Positions 1 to 7,435 of a DNA stretch of 10,977 nt are shown piece after piece. A program made the position numbers and the translations under genes. Numbering within the stretch: position 1 is the stretch's first letter; every line of letters starts with the position of its first letter. The notes under the pieces were generated by a model that had not been told where the DNA came from, ran no database searches, and worked only from the letters and a program-made list of their open reading frames with translations. Source of the stretch: Candidatus Anaerobutyricum stercoripullorum (GTDB lineage Bacteria; Bacillota; Clostridia; Lachnospirales; Lachnospiraceae); the NCBI GenBank assembly GCA_019114885.1, contig DXEQ01000227.1, positions 1 through 10,977 of the forward strand. The letters run 5' to 3'.

Positions 1-1830
1 GCCGTGAAGATCACACCGGCCCACGACCCGAACGACTTTGAGGTGGGTCAGCGTCATAATCTGGAAGAGATCAACGTCATGAACGACGACGGAACCATCA
101 ATGAAAACGGCGGAAAGTTCGCCGGTATGGATCGTTACGAGGCCAGAAAGGCCATTGTGGCTGAACTGGAACAGGAAGGTTATCTGGTAAAGATCGAACC
201 ACATGAGCATAACGTGGGTACCCACGACCGCTGTCACACCACCGTGGAGCCGATGGTGAAGAAGCAGTGGTTTGTCCGCATGGAAGAGCTGGCCAAACCG
301 GCGATCGAGGCAGTGAAGAACGGAGATCTCCGTTTTGTGCCGGAACATTTTGACCGTACCTATCTGCACTGGCTGGAGAATATCCGTGACTGGTGTATTT
401 CCAGACAGCTCTGGTGGGGACACCGGATTCCGGCTTACTACTGTGATGAGTGCGGCGAGATCGTAGTCTCCAGAACACAGCCGGAGGTCTGCCCGAAATG
501 CGGATGTAAGCATCTCACACAGGATGAGGATACGCTGGATACCTGGTTCAGCTCCGCTCTGTGGCCATTTTCTACCCTGGGCTGGCCGGAGCAGACGGAG
601 GACCTGGATTACTTCTATCCGACCAACGTGCTGGTGACCGGATACGATATCATCTTTTTCTGGGTCATCCGTATGGTATTTTCCGGTTATGAGCATACCG
701 GCAAGTGCCCGTTCAACGACGTGCTGATCCATGGCCTGGTACGGGATGAGCTGGGACGGAAGATGAGTAAGTCTCTGGGTAACGGTATCGATCCGCTGGA
801 GGTCATCAATCAGTACGGAGCCGACGCCCTGCGTCTCACCCTCGTGACGGGCAATGCGCCGGGCAACGATATGCGTTTCTCTGAGAAGAAGATCATCGCC
901 AGCCGTAATTTTGCCAACAAGGTATGGAACGCTTCCCGTTTCATGCTGATGAATATAGAGAAGGCCGACTTAAGCGGCGTGACAGCTGCCGACCTGACTC
1001 CGGCCGATAAGTGGATTCTTTCCAAGGCCAACACCCTCGTAAAAGAGGTCACCGACAACATGGAGAATTATGAGCTGGGTATCGCTGTGGCGAAGCTCTA
1101 TGACTTCATCTGGGAAGAGTTATGTGACTGGTATATCGAGATGGTGAAGCCGCGACTGTACAACGATGCGGATTCCACCAAGGCAGCCGCCCTCTACACG
1201 TTAAAGAGCGTGCTGACTACGGCGCTGAAGCTTCTGCATCCGTATATGCCGTTCATCACGGAGGAGATCTTCTGCAGCATGCAGGATGAGGAAGAATCCA
1301 TCATGGTATCCGACTGGCCGGTATTTAAAGAGGAACTGGACTTTAAGGCGGAGGAGAATGAGGTGGAGGTCATCAAGACCGCTGTCCGCAACATTCGTAA
1401 CCTGCGGGCTGACATGAACGTGCCGCCGAGCAAAAAGGCGACAGTCTATGTGGTATCAGAGAAAGAGGAAGTCCGCCAGATCTTCGAGAACTCCCGCGTC
1501 TTTTTCGCGACGCTGGGTTATGCCAGCGAGGTGATCGTCCAGGCGGACAAGACCGGTATCGCGGAGGACGCCGTATCCACAGTGATCCCGGATACAGTCA
1601 TCTATATCCCGTTTGCGGAACTGGTGGATGTGGAGAAGGAGATTGCCCGTCTTGAAAAGGAAGCCAAACGTCTGGCCGGTGAGATCAAACGTGCCAGCGG
1701 TATGCTGAACAATGAGAAGTTTGTCAGCAAGGCTCCGGCGGCTAAGGTGGAAGAAGAGAAGCAGAAGCTTGAAAAATATAAAGCCATGGCCGCGCAGGTG
1801 GACGAGCGGCTGGCACAGCTTAAGAAATAA
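1..1830 (+). CDS. valS: Valyl-tRNA synthetase, C-terminal two thirds (5' end outside window)
   Basis: Cytoplasmic class I aminoacyl-tRNA synthetase that charges tRNA-Val. The reading frame is open from base 1 (Ala-Val-Lys-Ile-Thr-Pro-Ala-His-Asp-Pro-Asn-Asp), so the gene starts upstream. The GTG at position 4 is an internal Val codon, not a start. The 609 codons present compare with about 880 for the family; the N-terminus with the HIGH motif is missing. Numbering from that GTG, I see the end of the editing domain with AHDPND (6-11), a Cys-rich zinc-knuckle-like segment (C147, C150, C163, C166), the WWGHRIPAYYC segment, the KMSKS signature (253-257), the anticodon-binding region, and a C-terminal Lys/Glu-rich coiled coil (about 540-605) typical of ValRS. 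folC follows after 14 bp, a common Firmicute pairing. Nothing looks broken. Confidence 0.97.
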   Translation, partial: AVKITPAHDPNDFEVGQRHNLEEINVMNDDGTINENGGKFAGMDRYEARKAIVAELEQEGYLVKIEPHEHNVGTHDRCHTTVEPMVKKQWFVRMEELAKPAIEAVKNGDLRFVPEHFDRTYLHWLENIRDWCISRQLWWGHRIPAYYCDECGEIVVSRTQPEVCPKCGCKHLTQDEDTLDTWFSSALWPFSTLGWPEQTEDLDYFYPTNVLVTGYDIIFFWVIRMVFSGYEHTGKCPFNDVLIHGLVRDELGRKMSKSLGNGIDPLEVINQYGADALRLTLVTGNAPGNDMRFSEKKIIASRNFANKVWNASRFMLMNIEKADLSGVTAADLTPADKWILSKANTLVKEVTDNMENYELGIAVAKLYDFIWEELCDWYIEMVKPRLYNDADSTKAAALYTLKSVLTTALKLLHPYMPFITEEIFCSMQDEEESIMVSDWPVFKEELDFKAEENEVEVIKTAVRNIRNLRADMNVPPSKKATVYVVSEKEEVRQIFENSRVFFATLGYASEVIVQADKTGIAEDAVSTVIPDTVIYIPFAELVDVEKEIARLEKEAKRLAGEIKRASGMLNNEKFVSKAPAAKVEEEKQKLEKYKAMAAQVDERLAQLKK

Positions 1831-1844
1831 GCGGAGATACACCA

Positions 1845-3185
1845 ATGACCATCGACGAGCTGGAACAGGAGATATCGGCTGTCCCCCGGTTTGGAGCCGG
1901 GGGCGGCCTTTCCAATTTAAAAAAATACCTGGATATACTTGGACACCCGGAGAACTCTCTCCGGGTCGTTCATGTGGCGGGAACCAACGGCAAGGGGTCG
2001 GTCTGCGCCTTTCTGGAGTCCATCCTGCGGACGGCGGGTTACCGGACGGCCCTGTTCACATCGCCGCACCTGATCCACATGAACGAGCGATTCCGGGTGA
2101 ACTTTCAGATGTGTTCTGACGAGGAACTGATCGCGGCCTGGGAGCAGGTGAAAGCGCTGCTGCCGGGCGGGACGGCAGGAAGAAGTGCGGTGGAGGCGGA
2201 CGGACCGACTGCCTGTGCGGAGCGGGAAAATGTACCGGACAGCGACGCAGGGCGGGAGCCTCTTACGTATTTTGAGATTCTTTTTCTGATGAGCCTGCTC
2301 ATTTTTTCAGAAAAAGACGTCGATTACTGTATTATGGAGACGGGATTGGGAGGACGGCTGGATGCCACCGTGCTCACAAGGCCGGTTCTCTCTGTGATCA
2401 CCTCCATCAGTCTGGATCACACGGCTATTCTGGGCGACACCATCGAGGCCATCGCCGCCGAGAAGGCGGGAATCATCAAAAACAATGTGCCGGTGATCGC
2501 TCTGGATGAAGATAACGGCGCTTTTTCAGTGATCAGAAAGGAAGCTGAAAGGAAAAATTCACATATTTACAGAGTTCGTTCTGAAAGAATAACATTTTTA
2601 AAAAAAACAGAGAATACGATTGATTTTTCCATCAATAGTAGTTATTATAAGGATAGTTCTCTGCGGATTATGGACACGGCAGATTACCAGATATATAATG
2701 CCGCGCTGGCAGTGATCGCAGCGAGGGTGCTGCTGCCGGATCTTCCGGACGCAGTAATCCGGGAAGGTCTGCTGGCCATGCGCTGGGAGGGACGGATGGA
2801 GGAAGTCGCTTCGGGCGTATATGTGGACGGCGCGCATAATCCGGGAGCCATCACGCAGCTTTGCCGGACAGTGCAGCGACGGGGCGGCAGATGGAGCCTG
2901 CTGTTCGCTGTCTGTGAGGATAAGGATTACAGCAGTATGATACGGACATTGGGCAGGCTGCCATGGCAGAGGATATATATCACGGAGATGGAAGGCACGA
3001 GAGGAGCCGGGGCAGAGGAGATTCGCAGGTGTTTTTCTCAGGTGACAGACGTTTCCTGCGTGACATTTCGGGAAGCGGAGGAAGCCTTTGACGTGGCTCT
3101 GCGTGAGAGAGAAGAAGGAGAGCGTCTTTTGTGTGTCGGCTCCCTGTATCTGGTGGGAGAGATCAAGAGACGCCAGCAAGAATAA
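1845..3185 (+). CDS. folC: Folylpolyglutamate synthase / dihydrofolate synthase family
   Basis: ATP-dependent cytoplasmic ligase of the Mur ligase superfamily that adds glutamate to folates (and, in bifunctional members, to dihydropteroate). The 446 residues carry the P-loop GTNGKGS (46-52), the following TSPHL..NERF segment (72-83), METGLGGRLDAT (164-175), the SLDHT..LGDTIE..AAEKAGIIK block (189-212) with the usually carbamylated Lys in EKAG, and DGAHNPG (328-334). The start ATG has a modest GCGGAG site 8 nt upstream, and the gene follows valS by 14 bp, so co-transcription is likely. Two oddities: an extra segment of roughly 20-25 residues, rich in Ala, Gly and Asp (about 107-138), compared with the B. 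subtilis protein as I recall it; and an AT-rich stretch (about 2520-2670) with an 8-A run at 2600-2607. Whether it also has dihydrofolate synthase activity cannot be read from sequence. Confidence 0.96.
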   Translation: MTIDELEQEISAVPRFGAGGGLSNLKKYLDILGHPENSLRVVHVAGTNGKGSVCAFLESILRTAGYRTALFTSPHLIHMNERFRVNFQMCSDEELIAAWEQVKALLPGGTAGRSAVEADGPTACAERENVPDSDAGREPLTYFEILFLMSLLIFSEKDVDYCIMETGLGGRLDATVLTRPVLSVITSISLDHTAILGDTIEAIAAEKAGIIKNNVPVIALDEDNGAFSVIRKEAERKNSHIYRVRSERITFLKKTENTIDFSINSSYYKDSSLRIMDTADYQIYNAALAVIAARVLLPDLPDAVIREGLLAMRWEGRMEEVASGVYVDGAHNPGAITQLCRTVQRRGGRWSLLFAVCEDKDYSSMIRTLGRLPWQRIYITEMEGTRGAGAEEIRRCFSQVTDVSCVTFREAEEAFDVALREREEGERLLCVGSLYLVGEIKRRQQE

Positions 3186-3200
3186 GGATAGTGGACAGCT

Positions 3201-3215
3201 CCTGTCGGCGACAGG
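3201..3215 (+). other. Short hairpin in the folC to small-ORF gap
   Basis: CCTGTC-GGC-GACAGG forms a perfect 6 bp stem 16 nt after the folC stop codon. No T-run follows, so it is not a standard intrinsic terminator. It may protect or separate transcript segments within the operon, or be chance. Confidence 0.35.
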
Positions 3216-3245
3216 CAGTCTTGAATATAGAAAGTGAGGATTCCC

Positions 3246-3398
3246 ATGATTGATTTTAATCTTGAACTTAAGAAGTTTAAACCGGCTGTAGGTGTGGAAG
3301 TAGGCGAGGACAATCTTTTTGACGATGACATCAAGGACATCACCGATCTGGTTGAAGAGATGGTTAAAAAGCAGAATAACAAGAAGAGCGAGAAATAA
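3246..3398 (+). CDS. Small acidic protein of 50 residues, function unknown
   Basis: An intact ATG-to-TAA frame lies between folC and the TPR gene on the same strand, with a GTGAGG ribosome site 6 nt before the start. The product begins MIDFNLELKKFKP, continues with a Gly/Glu/Asp-rich centre, then a probable amphipathic helix (about 28-42, DDIKDITDLVEEMVKK), and ends in a Lys/Asn-rich tail. There is no signal peptide, membrane segment or cysteine. Codon use matches the neighbours and the frame fills the gap between two ribosome sites, which supports a real gene. The gap to the next gene is 38 bp, so it probably shares the operon. I do not recognise a family. A small adaptor or regulator is only a guess. 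Confidence 0.75.
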   Translation: MIDFNLELKKFKPAVGVEVGEDNLFDDDIKDITDLVEEMVKKQNNKKSEK

Positions 3399-3436
3399 TT
3401 TTCCCGTCAGTTCACAACAGGGTAGGAGGAATTCAC

Positions 3437-4993
3437 ATGAGATGTGTACAGTGTGGCCGTAACGTGGGAGCTGATGGATTCTGCAGCAGCTGCGGCTTTG
3501 ACAATAAGCATGTGGCGAAGGCATGCAACACAGCCAATTATTACTATAATATCGGTCTGGAAAAGGTGGAGATGCGCGATCTGAGCGGTGCGGTCTCACA
3601 GTTGAAGAAGGCGCTCACTTACAATAAAGAACATAAGGACGCGAGGAATCTCCTCGGTCTTGTTTATTATGAACTGGGAGAGGCCGGGAAGGCATATATC
3701 CAGTGGAAGATCAGCGCGAAGCTGAATTCTGTGGATCAGAATGTGGCTGACAGCTATATCAAGCAGATGGAGGAGCATCCGGCTGTCTTTGAGGAGATTA
3801 ACGAGACGGCCAAGAAGTTCAATCAGGCGTTGATCTATGCCAGACAGGGCAGTGACGATCTGGCGATGATCCAGATCAAGAAGGTACTGAGCATCACACC
3901 GAATTTTGTCCGGGGTCATCTGCTGTTCGCCCTTCTTCATATGCGGGCAGGCGACAATGCCGCGGCAAAGACGGATCTGAATAACGCGCTGGCCGTGGAT
4001 AACTATAATACGGCGGCCAGACGGTATCTGGCAGAGCTTGGAGAGAATCCGATGGCGGCTGCCGAGAGTGTGCCGGTGGATAATCTGAAGCCGGACAATG
4101 AGAATCTTAAGAATGTGCGTCCGGTAGACCATTATGAGGACCCGAGCAAGGAGACATGGAAGCAGTTTGTCTACATGCTGATCGGTCTTGCCATCGGCGT
4201 GGTGGCCATGTTTGTGCTGGTCATTCCGAGTGTGCGCGCCGGCGTCAGCGTGGATTATAACAAGTTGAAGAAAGAGTACAGTGAGACGGTGGATCAGAAA
4301 GACGGAGAGATCAGCCAGCTGCAGAGCGACAAGGAGTCTCTGGAGAGTGACAACGCAGATCTCACAGAGCGTATCAGCGTGTACGAGGGCAGTGACGGCA
4401 AGGACAGTATGTATGACTCCCTGCTCAAGGCGAGCCAGGCATACAATGACAGAGATTACGTGGAGTGTGCCGATGAGCTTTCCAATGTCAAGGAGAGCGC
4501 GCTTCCGTCCAAGACTTCCAAGGATCTGTATAACTCCATGAGCGATACCGCTTATTCGGCAGCGGCTTCTGAACTGAAGTCCAACGGTATCGACGCCTAC
4601 AACGCTTATCACTATGAGGACGCCCTCAAGGATCTGAAAAAGTCCTACAAATACAGCGAAGATGATTACGAGACCCTTTACTACATTGCCATGTGCTATA
4701 AGAACACCGGCGATATGGATAAGGCTACTCCATACTTCTACGATATCATCAATAATTCCGGTGACAGTGATCTGATTCGCCGTGCATCCAATACCGGTCT
4801 GAATATGCTGATCAACGCTGCCACAGAGGCTGCGAAGGAATACGAGGAAGAGCAGAACGGCGGCAAGAAGGCGGACAGCAAGGCAGACGATAAAGATGCC
4901 GATGAGGAAGACGCCGACGAGAAGACCACAGAAGATGAGGAAGACGAGGACACAGGACGTTCTTCCCGGGACGCGGATGACGAAGAAGAATAA
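3437..4993 (+). CDS. Membrane-anchored zinc-ribbon / TPR protein with acidic tail
   Basis: A 518-residue protein of unknown specific function. Domains in order: N-terminal zinc ribbon (C3, C6, C16, C19, two CxxC pairs); TPR-like helical repeats (about 33-100 and 123-200); a low-complexity linker; one membrane segment (about 244-266); a Ser/Asp/Glu-rich coiled coil (about 274-317); a second TPR set (about 325-440, including DALKDLKKSYKYSEDDYETLYYIAMC); and a tail almost wholly Asp, Glu and Lys (about 476-518). With no signal peptide and positive residues around the membrane segment, the zinc ribbon is probably cytoplasmic and the second TPR set outside, which would make it a two-sided scaffold; this is inference. 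The start has a strong AGGAGG 8 nt upstream. It is the last gene before a terminator. Similar multi-domain proteins occur in Clostridia as uncharacterised TPR proteins. Confidence 0.9.
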   Translation: MRCVQCGRNVGADGFCSSCGFDNKHVAKACNTANYYYNIGLEKVEMRDLSGAVSQLKKALTYNKEHKDARNLLGLVYYELGEAGKAYIQWKISAKLNSVDQNVADSYIKQMEEHPAVFEEINETAKKFNQALIYARQGSDDLAMIQIKKVLSITPNFVRGHLLFALLHMRAGDNAAAKTDLNNALAVDNYNTAARRYLAELGENPMAAAESVPVDNLKPDNENLKNVRPVDHYEDPSKETWKQFVYMLIGLAIGVVAMFVLVIPSVRAGVSVDYNKLKKEYSETVDQKDGEISQLQSDKESLESDNADLTERISVYEGSDGKDSMYDSLLKASQAYNDRDYVECADELSNVKESALPSKTSKDLYNSMSDTAYSAAASELKSNGIDAYNAYHYEDALKDLKKSYKYSEDDYETLYYIAMCYKNTGDMDKATPYFYDIINNSGDSDLIRRASNTGLNMLINAATEAAKEYEEEQNGGKKADSKADDKDADEEDADEKTTEDEEDEDTGRSSRDADDEEE

Positions 4994-5035
4994 TGAATCA
5001 GGGTAAGCAGAAGTCGTAACAGATTTCTCTTTAAT

Positions 5036-5075
5036 AAAAAATAAGTTCGACAGGATTTGTCGGACTTATTTTTTT
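5036..5075 (+). terminator. Rho-independent terminator of the valS-folC-TPR run
   Basis: A 16 bp stem (5036-5051 with 5059-5074, one G-U type pair) and a 7 nt loop, with the right arm ending in a run of seven T (5069-5075). It begins 43 bp after the TPR stop codon and separates the housekeeping run from spoIIA. The matching A-run on the left arm could also let it act on the minus strand. Confidence 0.9.
5046..5064. promoter_or_regulatory. Pair of inverted Spo0A-box-like heptamers
   Basis: TTCGACA at 5046-5052 is the reverse complement of the 0A-box consensus TGTCGAA with no mismatch. TGTCGGA at 5058-5064 is the same box on the + strand with one mismatch. They sit 72-90 bp upstream of the spoIIAA start, a plausible place for Spo0A activation, and spoIIA is directly Spo0A-activated in B. 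subtilis. Caution: both boxes lie in the two arms of the terminator, so the second partly follows from base pairing with the first. I see no convincing sigma-H or sigma-A promoter between here and spoIIAA. Confidence 0.45.
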
Positions 5076-5135
5076 GTTTTCAGTAAGATAGACGGGACAT
5101 AAAAAGTGTGCATACAGAAATAGGAGTGAAAGCAA

Positions 5136-5471
5136 ATGCGATTTTGTCATGTAAAGAACCGCTGTCTGGTCATTCGCCTTCCCAGAGAGATCGATCACTG
5201 GCAGGCGGAAAAAATACGGGAGGAAAGCGAGCTCATGTTTTTAAAAGCCTGTATCCGGGATGTGCTCTTTGATTTTACCGGCACAGAGTTCATGGACAGC
5301 TCCGGCATCGGGCTGATTCTGGGGAGACTGCGCCAGGTACGCCCCGTGGAAGGACGAGTCTATCTTTTTGGCGGCAGTCCCGTTCTGCAAAAGATGTGGG
5401 AGATGTCCGGAATTCTGCAAAAGGTGACTGTGCTGGATACCATTGAGGAAATGAAGGAGGTCTATGAATGA
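5136..5471 (+). CDS. spoIIAA: Anti-sigma-F factor antagonist SpoIIAA
   Basis: STAS-domain protein of 111 residues (B. subtilis: 117) that, when unphosphorylated, frees sigma F from SpoIIAB in the forespore. The signature FMDSSGIGLILGR is at 52-64; Ser55 corresponds to the serine phosphorylated by SpoIIAB (Ser58 in B. subtilis). The N-terminal strand pair (LVIRLPREID) and the C-terminal helix region (MWEMSGIL) also fit. An AGGAG site lies 9 nt before the ATG. The TGA overlaps the spoIIAB start by 4 nt (ATGA), indicating translational coupling and fixed stoichiometry. First gene of the spoIIA operon; control by Spo0A is expected from the family and hinted at by the boxes upstream. Confidence 0.96.
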   Translation: MRFCHVKNRCLVIRLPREIDHWQAEKIREESELMFLKACIRDVLFDFTGTEFMDSSGIGLILGRLRQVRPVEGRVYLFGGSPVLQKMWEMSGILQKVTVLDTIEEMKEVYE

Positions 5472-5929
5472 AAGAACAGATCAGGGAGGTCAACCGGGTG
5501 GAGATGACCTTTGACAATAATCCGGAGAACGAGAGAATCGGCCGGGTGATGGCGTCAGCTTTTGCCGCCGCTCTCAATCCGACCATGGAGGAACTGTCGG
5601 ACTTTAAGACGGCAGTATCCGAGGCAGTCACCAATGCCATCATCCATGCGTACCCGGCGGGCAGAGGCGATATCCTCATGATTTTTGAGAGAGAAAGAGA
5701 TATAGTGCGGGTACATATCCAGGACTGGGGCGTGGGGATCGCGGATATCAGACAATCCATGGAACCCCTGTACACCACGTGGAAAAGCGGTGAGCGCTCC
5801 GGCATGGGCTTTACATTTATGGAAGCATTCACGGACCGGGTGGAAGTCAAAAGTGAGCCCGGCAAGGGGACGACAGTTTCCCTGACGAAAAAAATGGGAG
5901 GAGTGCAGTGGAACAGACCTGTGAACTGA
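5468..5929 (+). CDS. spoIIAB: Anti-sigma-F factor and serine kinase SpoIIAB
   Basis: GHKL-fold ATP-binding protein of 153 residues (B. subtilis: 146) that binds and holds sigma F and phosphorylates SpoIIAA. The N box is EAVTNAIIHAY (52-62) with the Mg-binding Asn56; the G1 box is DWGVGI (86-91); the G2/lid is GERSGMGFTFME (108-119); GKGTTVSL (132-139) closes the fold. AAGGAGG lies 7 nt before the ATG. The gene overlaps spoIIAA by 4 nt and sigF by 22 nt. Its C-terminus (about 141-153) is a little longer than usual because the frame runs through the sigF ribosome site and start. Confidence 0.97.
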   Translation: MKEQIREVNRVEMTFDNNPENERIGRVMASAFAAALNPTMEELSDFKTAVSEAVTNAIIHAYPAGRGDILMIFERERDIVRVHIQDWGVGIADIRQSMEPLYTTWKSGERSGMGFTFMEAFTDRVEVKSEPGKGTTVSLTKKMGGVQWNRPVN

Positions 5930-6618
5930 TCAGACAGGCAAAAGAAGGAAATATGGAAGCACGTTCCCGACTGGTGGAAGAAAATGTGGGACTGATTTGG
6001 AGTGTTGTCCGGCGATTCCAGGGAAGAGGCTGCGACGCCGAGGATCTGTTCCAGATTGGCAGCATCGGACTCTTAAAATGTATCGATCATTTTGATCTGA
6101 ACCGGGATGTCCGGTTTTCCACCTACGCGGTTCCACTGATCGTGGGGGAGATAAAACGTTTTCTGCGGGATGACGGCATGGTAAAAGTCAGCCGCAGTCT
6201 GAAAGAGATCAACTATAAAGTGAAGAAAGAGACGGAAAAATATCAGAAAGAACACCACCGCGCGCCCACTCTGCAGGAAATCTCCGCCACCCTGCAGATT
6301 GAGGAATCCGATATCCTGATGGCCATGGAATCCGGGCAGGAAGTCAGTTCTCTTCATCAGGTCATCTACCAGAGCGACGGGGATGAGATTCATCTGGAAG
6401 ACAAGATCGAGCAGCAGGCCGACGAGATTGAGAAGGCCGTGGACCGCATGTACATTTCCCAGCTCCTCACCTCCCTGCCGCCTAAGGAGAGGGAACTGAT
6501 CGAGATGCGTTACTTCGAAAATAAGACGCAGACAGCCATCGCGGAGAAATTGGGCATCTCTCAGGTACAGGTGTCCCGGCTGGAAAAAAAGATACTGAAA
6601 AAATTAAAAGAACTTTGA
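5908..6618 (+). CDS. sigF: RNA polymerase sigma factor sigma F (forespore)
   Basis: Sigma-70-family factor of 236 residues, the first compartment-specific sigma factor of the forespore. Region 2 spans about 24-90, with DLFQIGSIGLLKCIDHFD (46-63) and RFSTYAVPLIVGEIKRFLRDD (69-89, regions 2.3-2.4). Region 3 follows with VSRSLKEI (94-101) and the PTLQEISATL helix. Region 4.2 is the helix-turn-helix TAIAEKLGISQVQVSRLEKK (209-228). The start chosen is GTG, 5 nt after GGGAGGAG and 22 nt inside spoIIAB; it gives the family's usual N-terminus (LIRQAKEGN). Order and overlap make it the third gene of spoIIA. Sigma G is the close relative, but the spoIIAA-spoIIAB context decides for sigma F. No T-rich terminator follows; only a repeat hairpin is seen (6628-6670). 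Confidence 0.97.
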   Translation: MEQTCELIRQAKEGNMEARSRLVEENVGLIWSVVRRFQGRGCDAEDLFQIGSIGLLKCIDHFDLNRDVRFSTYAVPLIVGEIKRFLRDDGMVKVSRSLKEINYKVKKETEKYQKEHHRAPTLQEISATLQIEESDILMAMESGQEVSSLHQVIYQSDGDEIHLEDKIEQQADEIEKAVDRMYISQLLTSLPPKERELIEMRYFENKTQTAIAEKLGISQVQVSRLEKKILKKLKEL

Positions 6619-6627
6619 ACCCGCAGA

Positions 6628-6670
6628 CCGACGACGGACGAGCGGTATGAGCGCTCCCGCCGTCGTCCGG
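6628..6670 (+). repeat. GC-rich palindromic repeat, copy A
   Basis: Begins 10 bp after sigF. An 8 bp perfect stem GACGACGG (6630-6637) / CCGTCGTC (6660-6667) with an inner GAGCG/CGCTC pairing. It aligns in the same orientation with copy C (7925-7972): CGGACGAGCGGTATGAGCG here against CGGACGAAGCGGCATGGACG there, then CCCGCCGTCGTCCGG against CCCGCTGTCGTCTGG. No T-run follows on either strand, so if it ends transcription between the convergent genes it does so without the classic signal. Confidence 0.65.
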
Positions 6671-6705
6671 GAAGTGACAGCGTATCTTATTCTCAAAAGA
6701 AGATA

Positions 6706-7224
6706 TTAAAAGAATTCCCGGAGATACGCGGCTGTTTCCGCAGGAATCTCAGAAGGCAGGGAGAGCGGGCCGACAATGAGGTCCACCTGGGAATCTTCGT
6801 ATAAGACAAGTCGGCAAACTTCGTGCAAAGTGCCGTCTGTGGCGCTCTGTCCCATCTTGATGCTGTCTTCCTGCGAGAACACAAAGGTACCCACTACTTT
6901 CGCATCGCTGGCCTGCTGTGCCGGAACCCACTGGCCCAGATCCAGGGATGTGATGAACGCAGTGATCTCCTCCCTGTCGGTGATCGTCTGCGTGGTTTCC
7001 GCAGTATCCGGGGCCAGAATGGCGATCTCCTGCGCCTTTGTGAGAATGTCCATATCTTCCATGGTTTCCAGCACCGTGGTCGCTTCTTCTGTCGTGGCTG
7101 CCTCATCTCCGGCAGCAGCTGTCTCCTGGCCTGCTGTGGACATCTCCAGTACGGTGGTGACGGTGGACTGGCAGCCGCCCAAAAGCAGCATCACCATGGC
7201 AAGGGTGCAAATGATTACTTTCAT
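6706..7224 (-). CDS. Putative lipoprotein, function unknown
   Basis: A 172-residue protein read against its neighbours. The N-terminus is a lipoprotein signal: MKVIICTLAMVMLLL followed by the lipobox LGGC, lipidated Cys18. Residues 21-60 are an Ala/Thr/Glu-rich linker; the remainder (about 68-172) looks like a small globular domain with ITDREEITAFITSLDL, VVGTFVFSQEDSIKMG and a DLIVGPLSLP stretch. The start is fixed by AAAGGAG 7 nt upstream of the ATG at 7224; upstream in-frame Met codons lack a comparable site. I expect it to be anchored outside the cytoplasmic membrane. I do not recognise a family. It lies between spoIIA and spoVA, converging on sigF, with repeat copy A just past its stop. 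No link to sporulation is visible beyond location. Confidence 0.82.
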   Translation of the reverse strand: MKVIICTLAMVMLLLGGCQSTVTTVLEMSTAGQETAAAGDEAATTEEATTVLETMEDMDILTKAQEIAILAPDTAETTQTITDREEITAFITSLDLGQWVPAQQASDAKVVGTFVFSQEDSIKMGQSATDGTLHEVCRLVLYEDSQVDLIVGPLSLPSEIPAETAAYLREFF

Positions 7225-7254
7225 GTCAGTTCTCCTTTCTGTCATGTTCATGAG

Positions 7255-7296
7255 TTATACCTTCGGCAGACTCTGGACCTTTTCACCAAATGTCAT
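7255..7296 (-). CDS. 13-codon leader ORF or remnant of an HTH regulator
   Basis: On the minus strand, a GGGAGG site (7307-7312) lies 10 nt before an ATG that opens MTFGEKVQSLPKV followed by TAA. It ends 30 bp before the lipoprotein start. The first ten residues resemble the opening of XRE-family helix-turn-helix regulators (pattern M-x-x-G-E-K-[IV]-x-x-L-R-K), but the frame stops there. Either a tiny translated leader of the lipoprotein mRNA or what remains of a lost regulator. Expression is not shown. Confidence 0.35.
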   Translation of the reverse strand: MTFGEKVQSLPKV

Positions 7297-7435
7297 ATCT
7301 GTATATCCTCCCTGCCTGTTTTCGATGTTTGTCTGCTCTTAGAATACACTCTTTTCCAGGGAAAAACAACCAAAATGTGGTTGCAGGTGCGCAACAGAAG
7401 ATTGCGGAGCAGGAAACTGGTCTTTTTTGAGTGAA

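Noticed and set aside
4..6. GTG at position 4 as the valS start
   Set aside because: The frame is open to base 1, and the encoded segment starts in the middle of the ValRS editing domain; the real start is upstream of the window.
2598..3599. Long minus-strand frame (333 codons) across folC 3' end and the TPR gene 5' end
   Set aside because: Cys/His/Ser/Arg-rich product with no domain, overlaps three well-supported + genes, and has no ribosome site; an antisense shadow of codon bias.
3596..4612. Minus-strand frame of 338 codons opposite the TPR gene
   Set aside because: Opposite a clear zinc-ribbon/TPR/membrane protein with a strong ribosome site; the antisense product is Ile/Val/His-rich with no family features.
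5076..5122. Sigma-H or sigma-A promoter for spoIIA
   Set aside because: Only poor matches were found (for example a CATAAA -10 with no good -35), so no promoter was called.
5290..5865. Minus-strand frame of 191 codons opposite spoIIAA and spoIIAB
   Set aside because: Covers the catalytic boxes of SpoIIAB on the true strand; no start signal and no recognisable domain.
6628..6670. Classic intrinsic terminator for sigF or the lipoprotein gene
   Set aside because: A strong hairpin is present but no T-run follows on either strand, and it belongs to a dispersed repeat; called a repeat instead.
6776..7434. Plus-strand frames of 188 and 203 codons opposite the lipoprotein
   Set aside because: The minus strand has a proper lipoprotein signal, lipobox and ribosome site; the plus products are Ser/Val/Cys-rich shadows.
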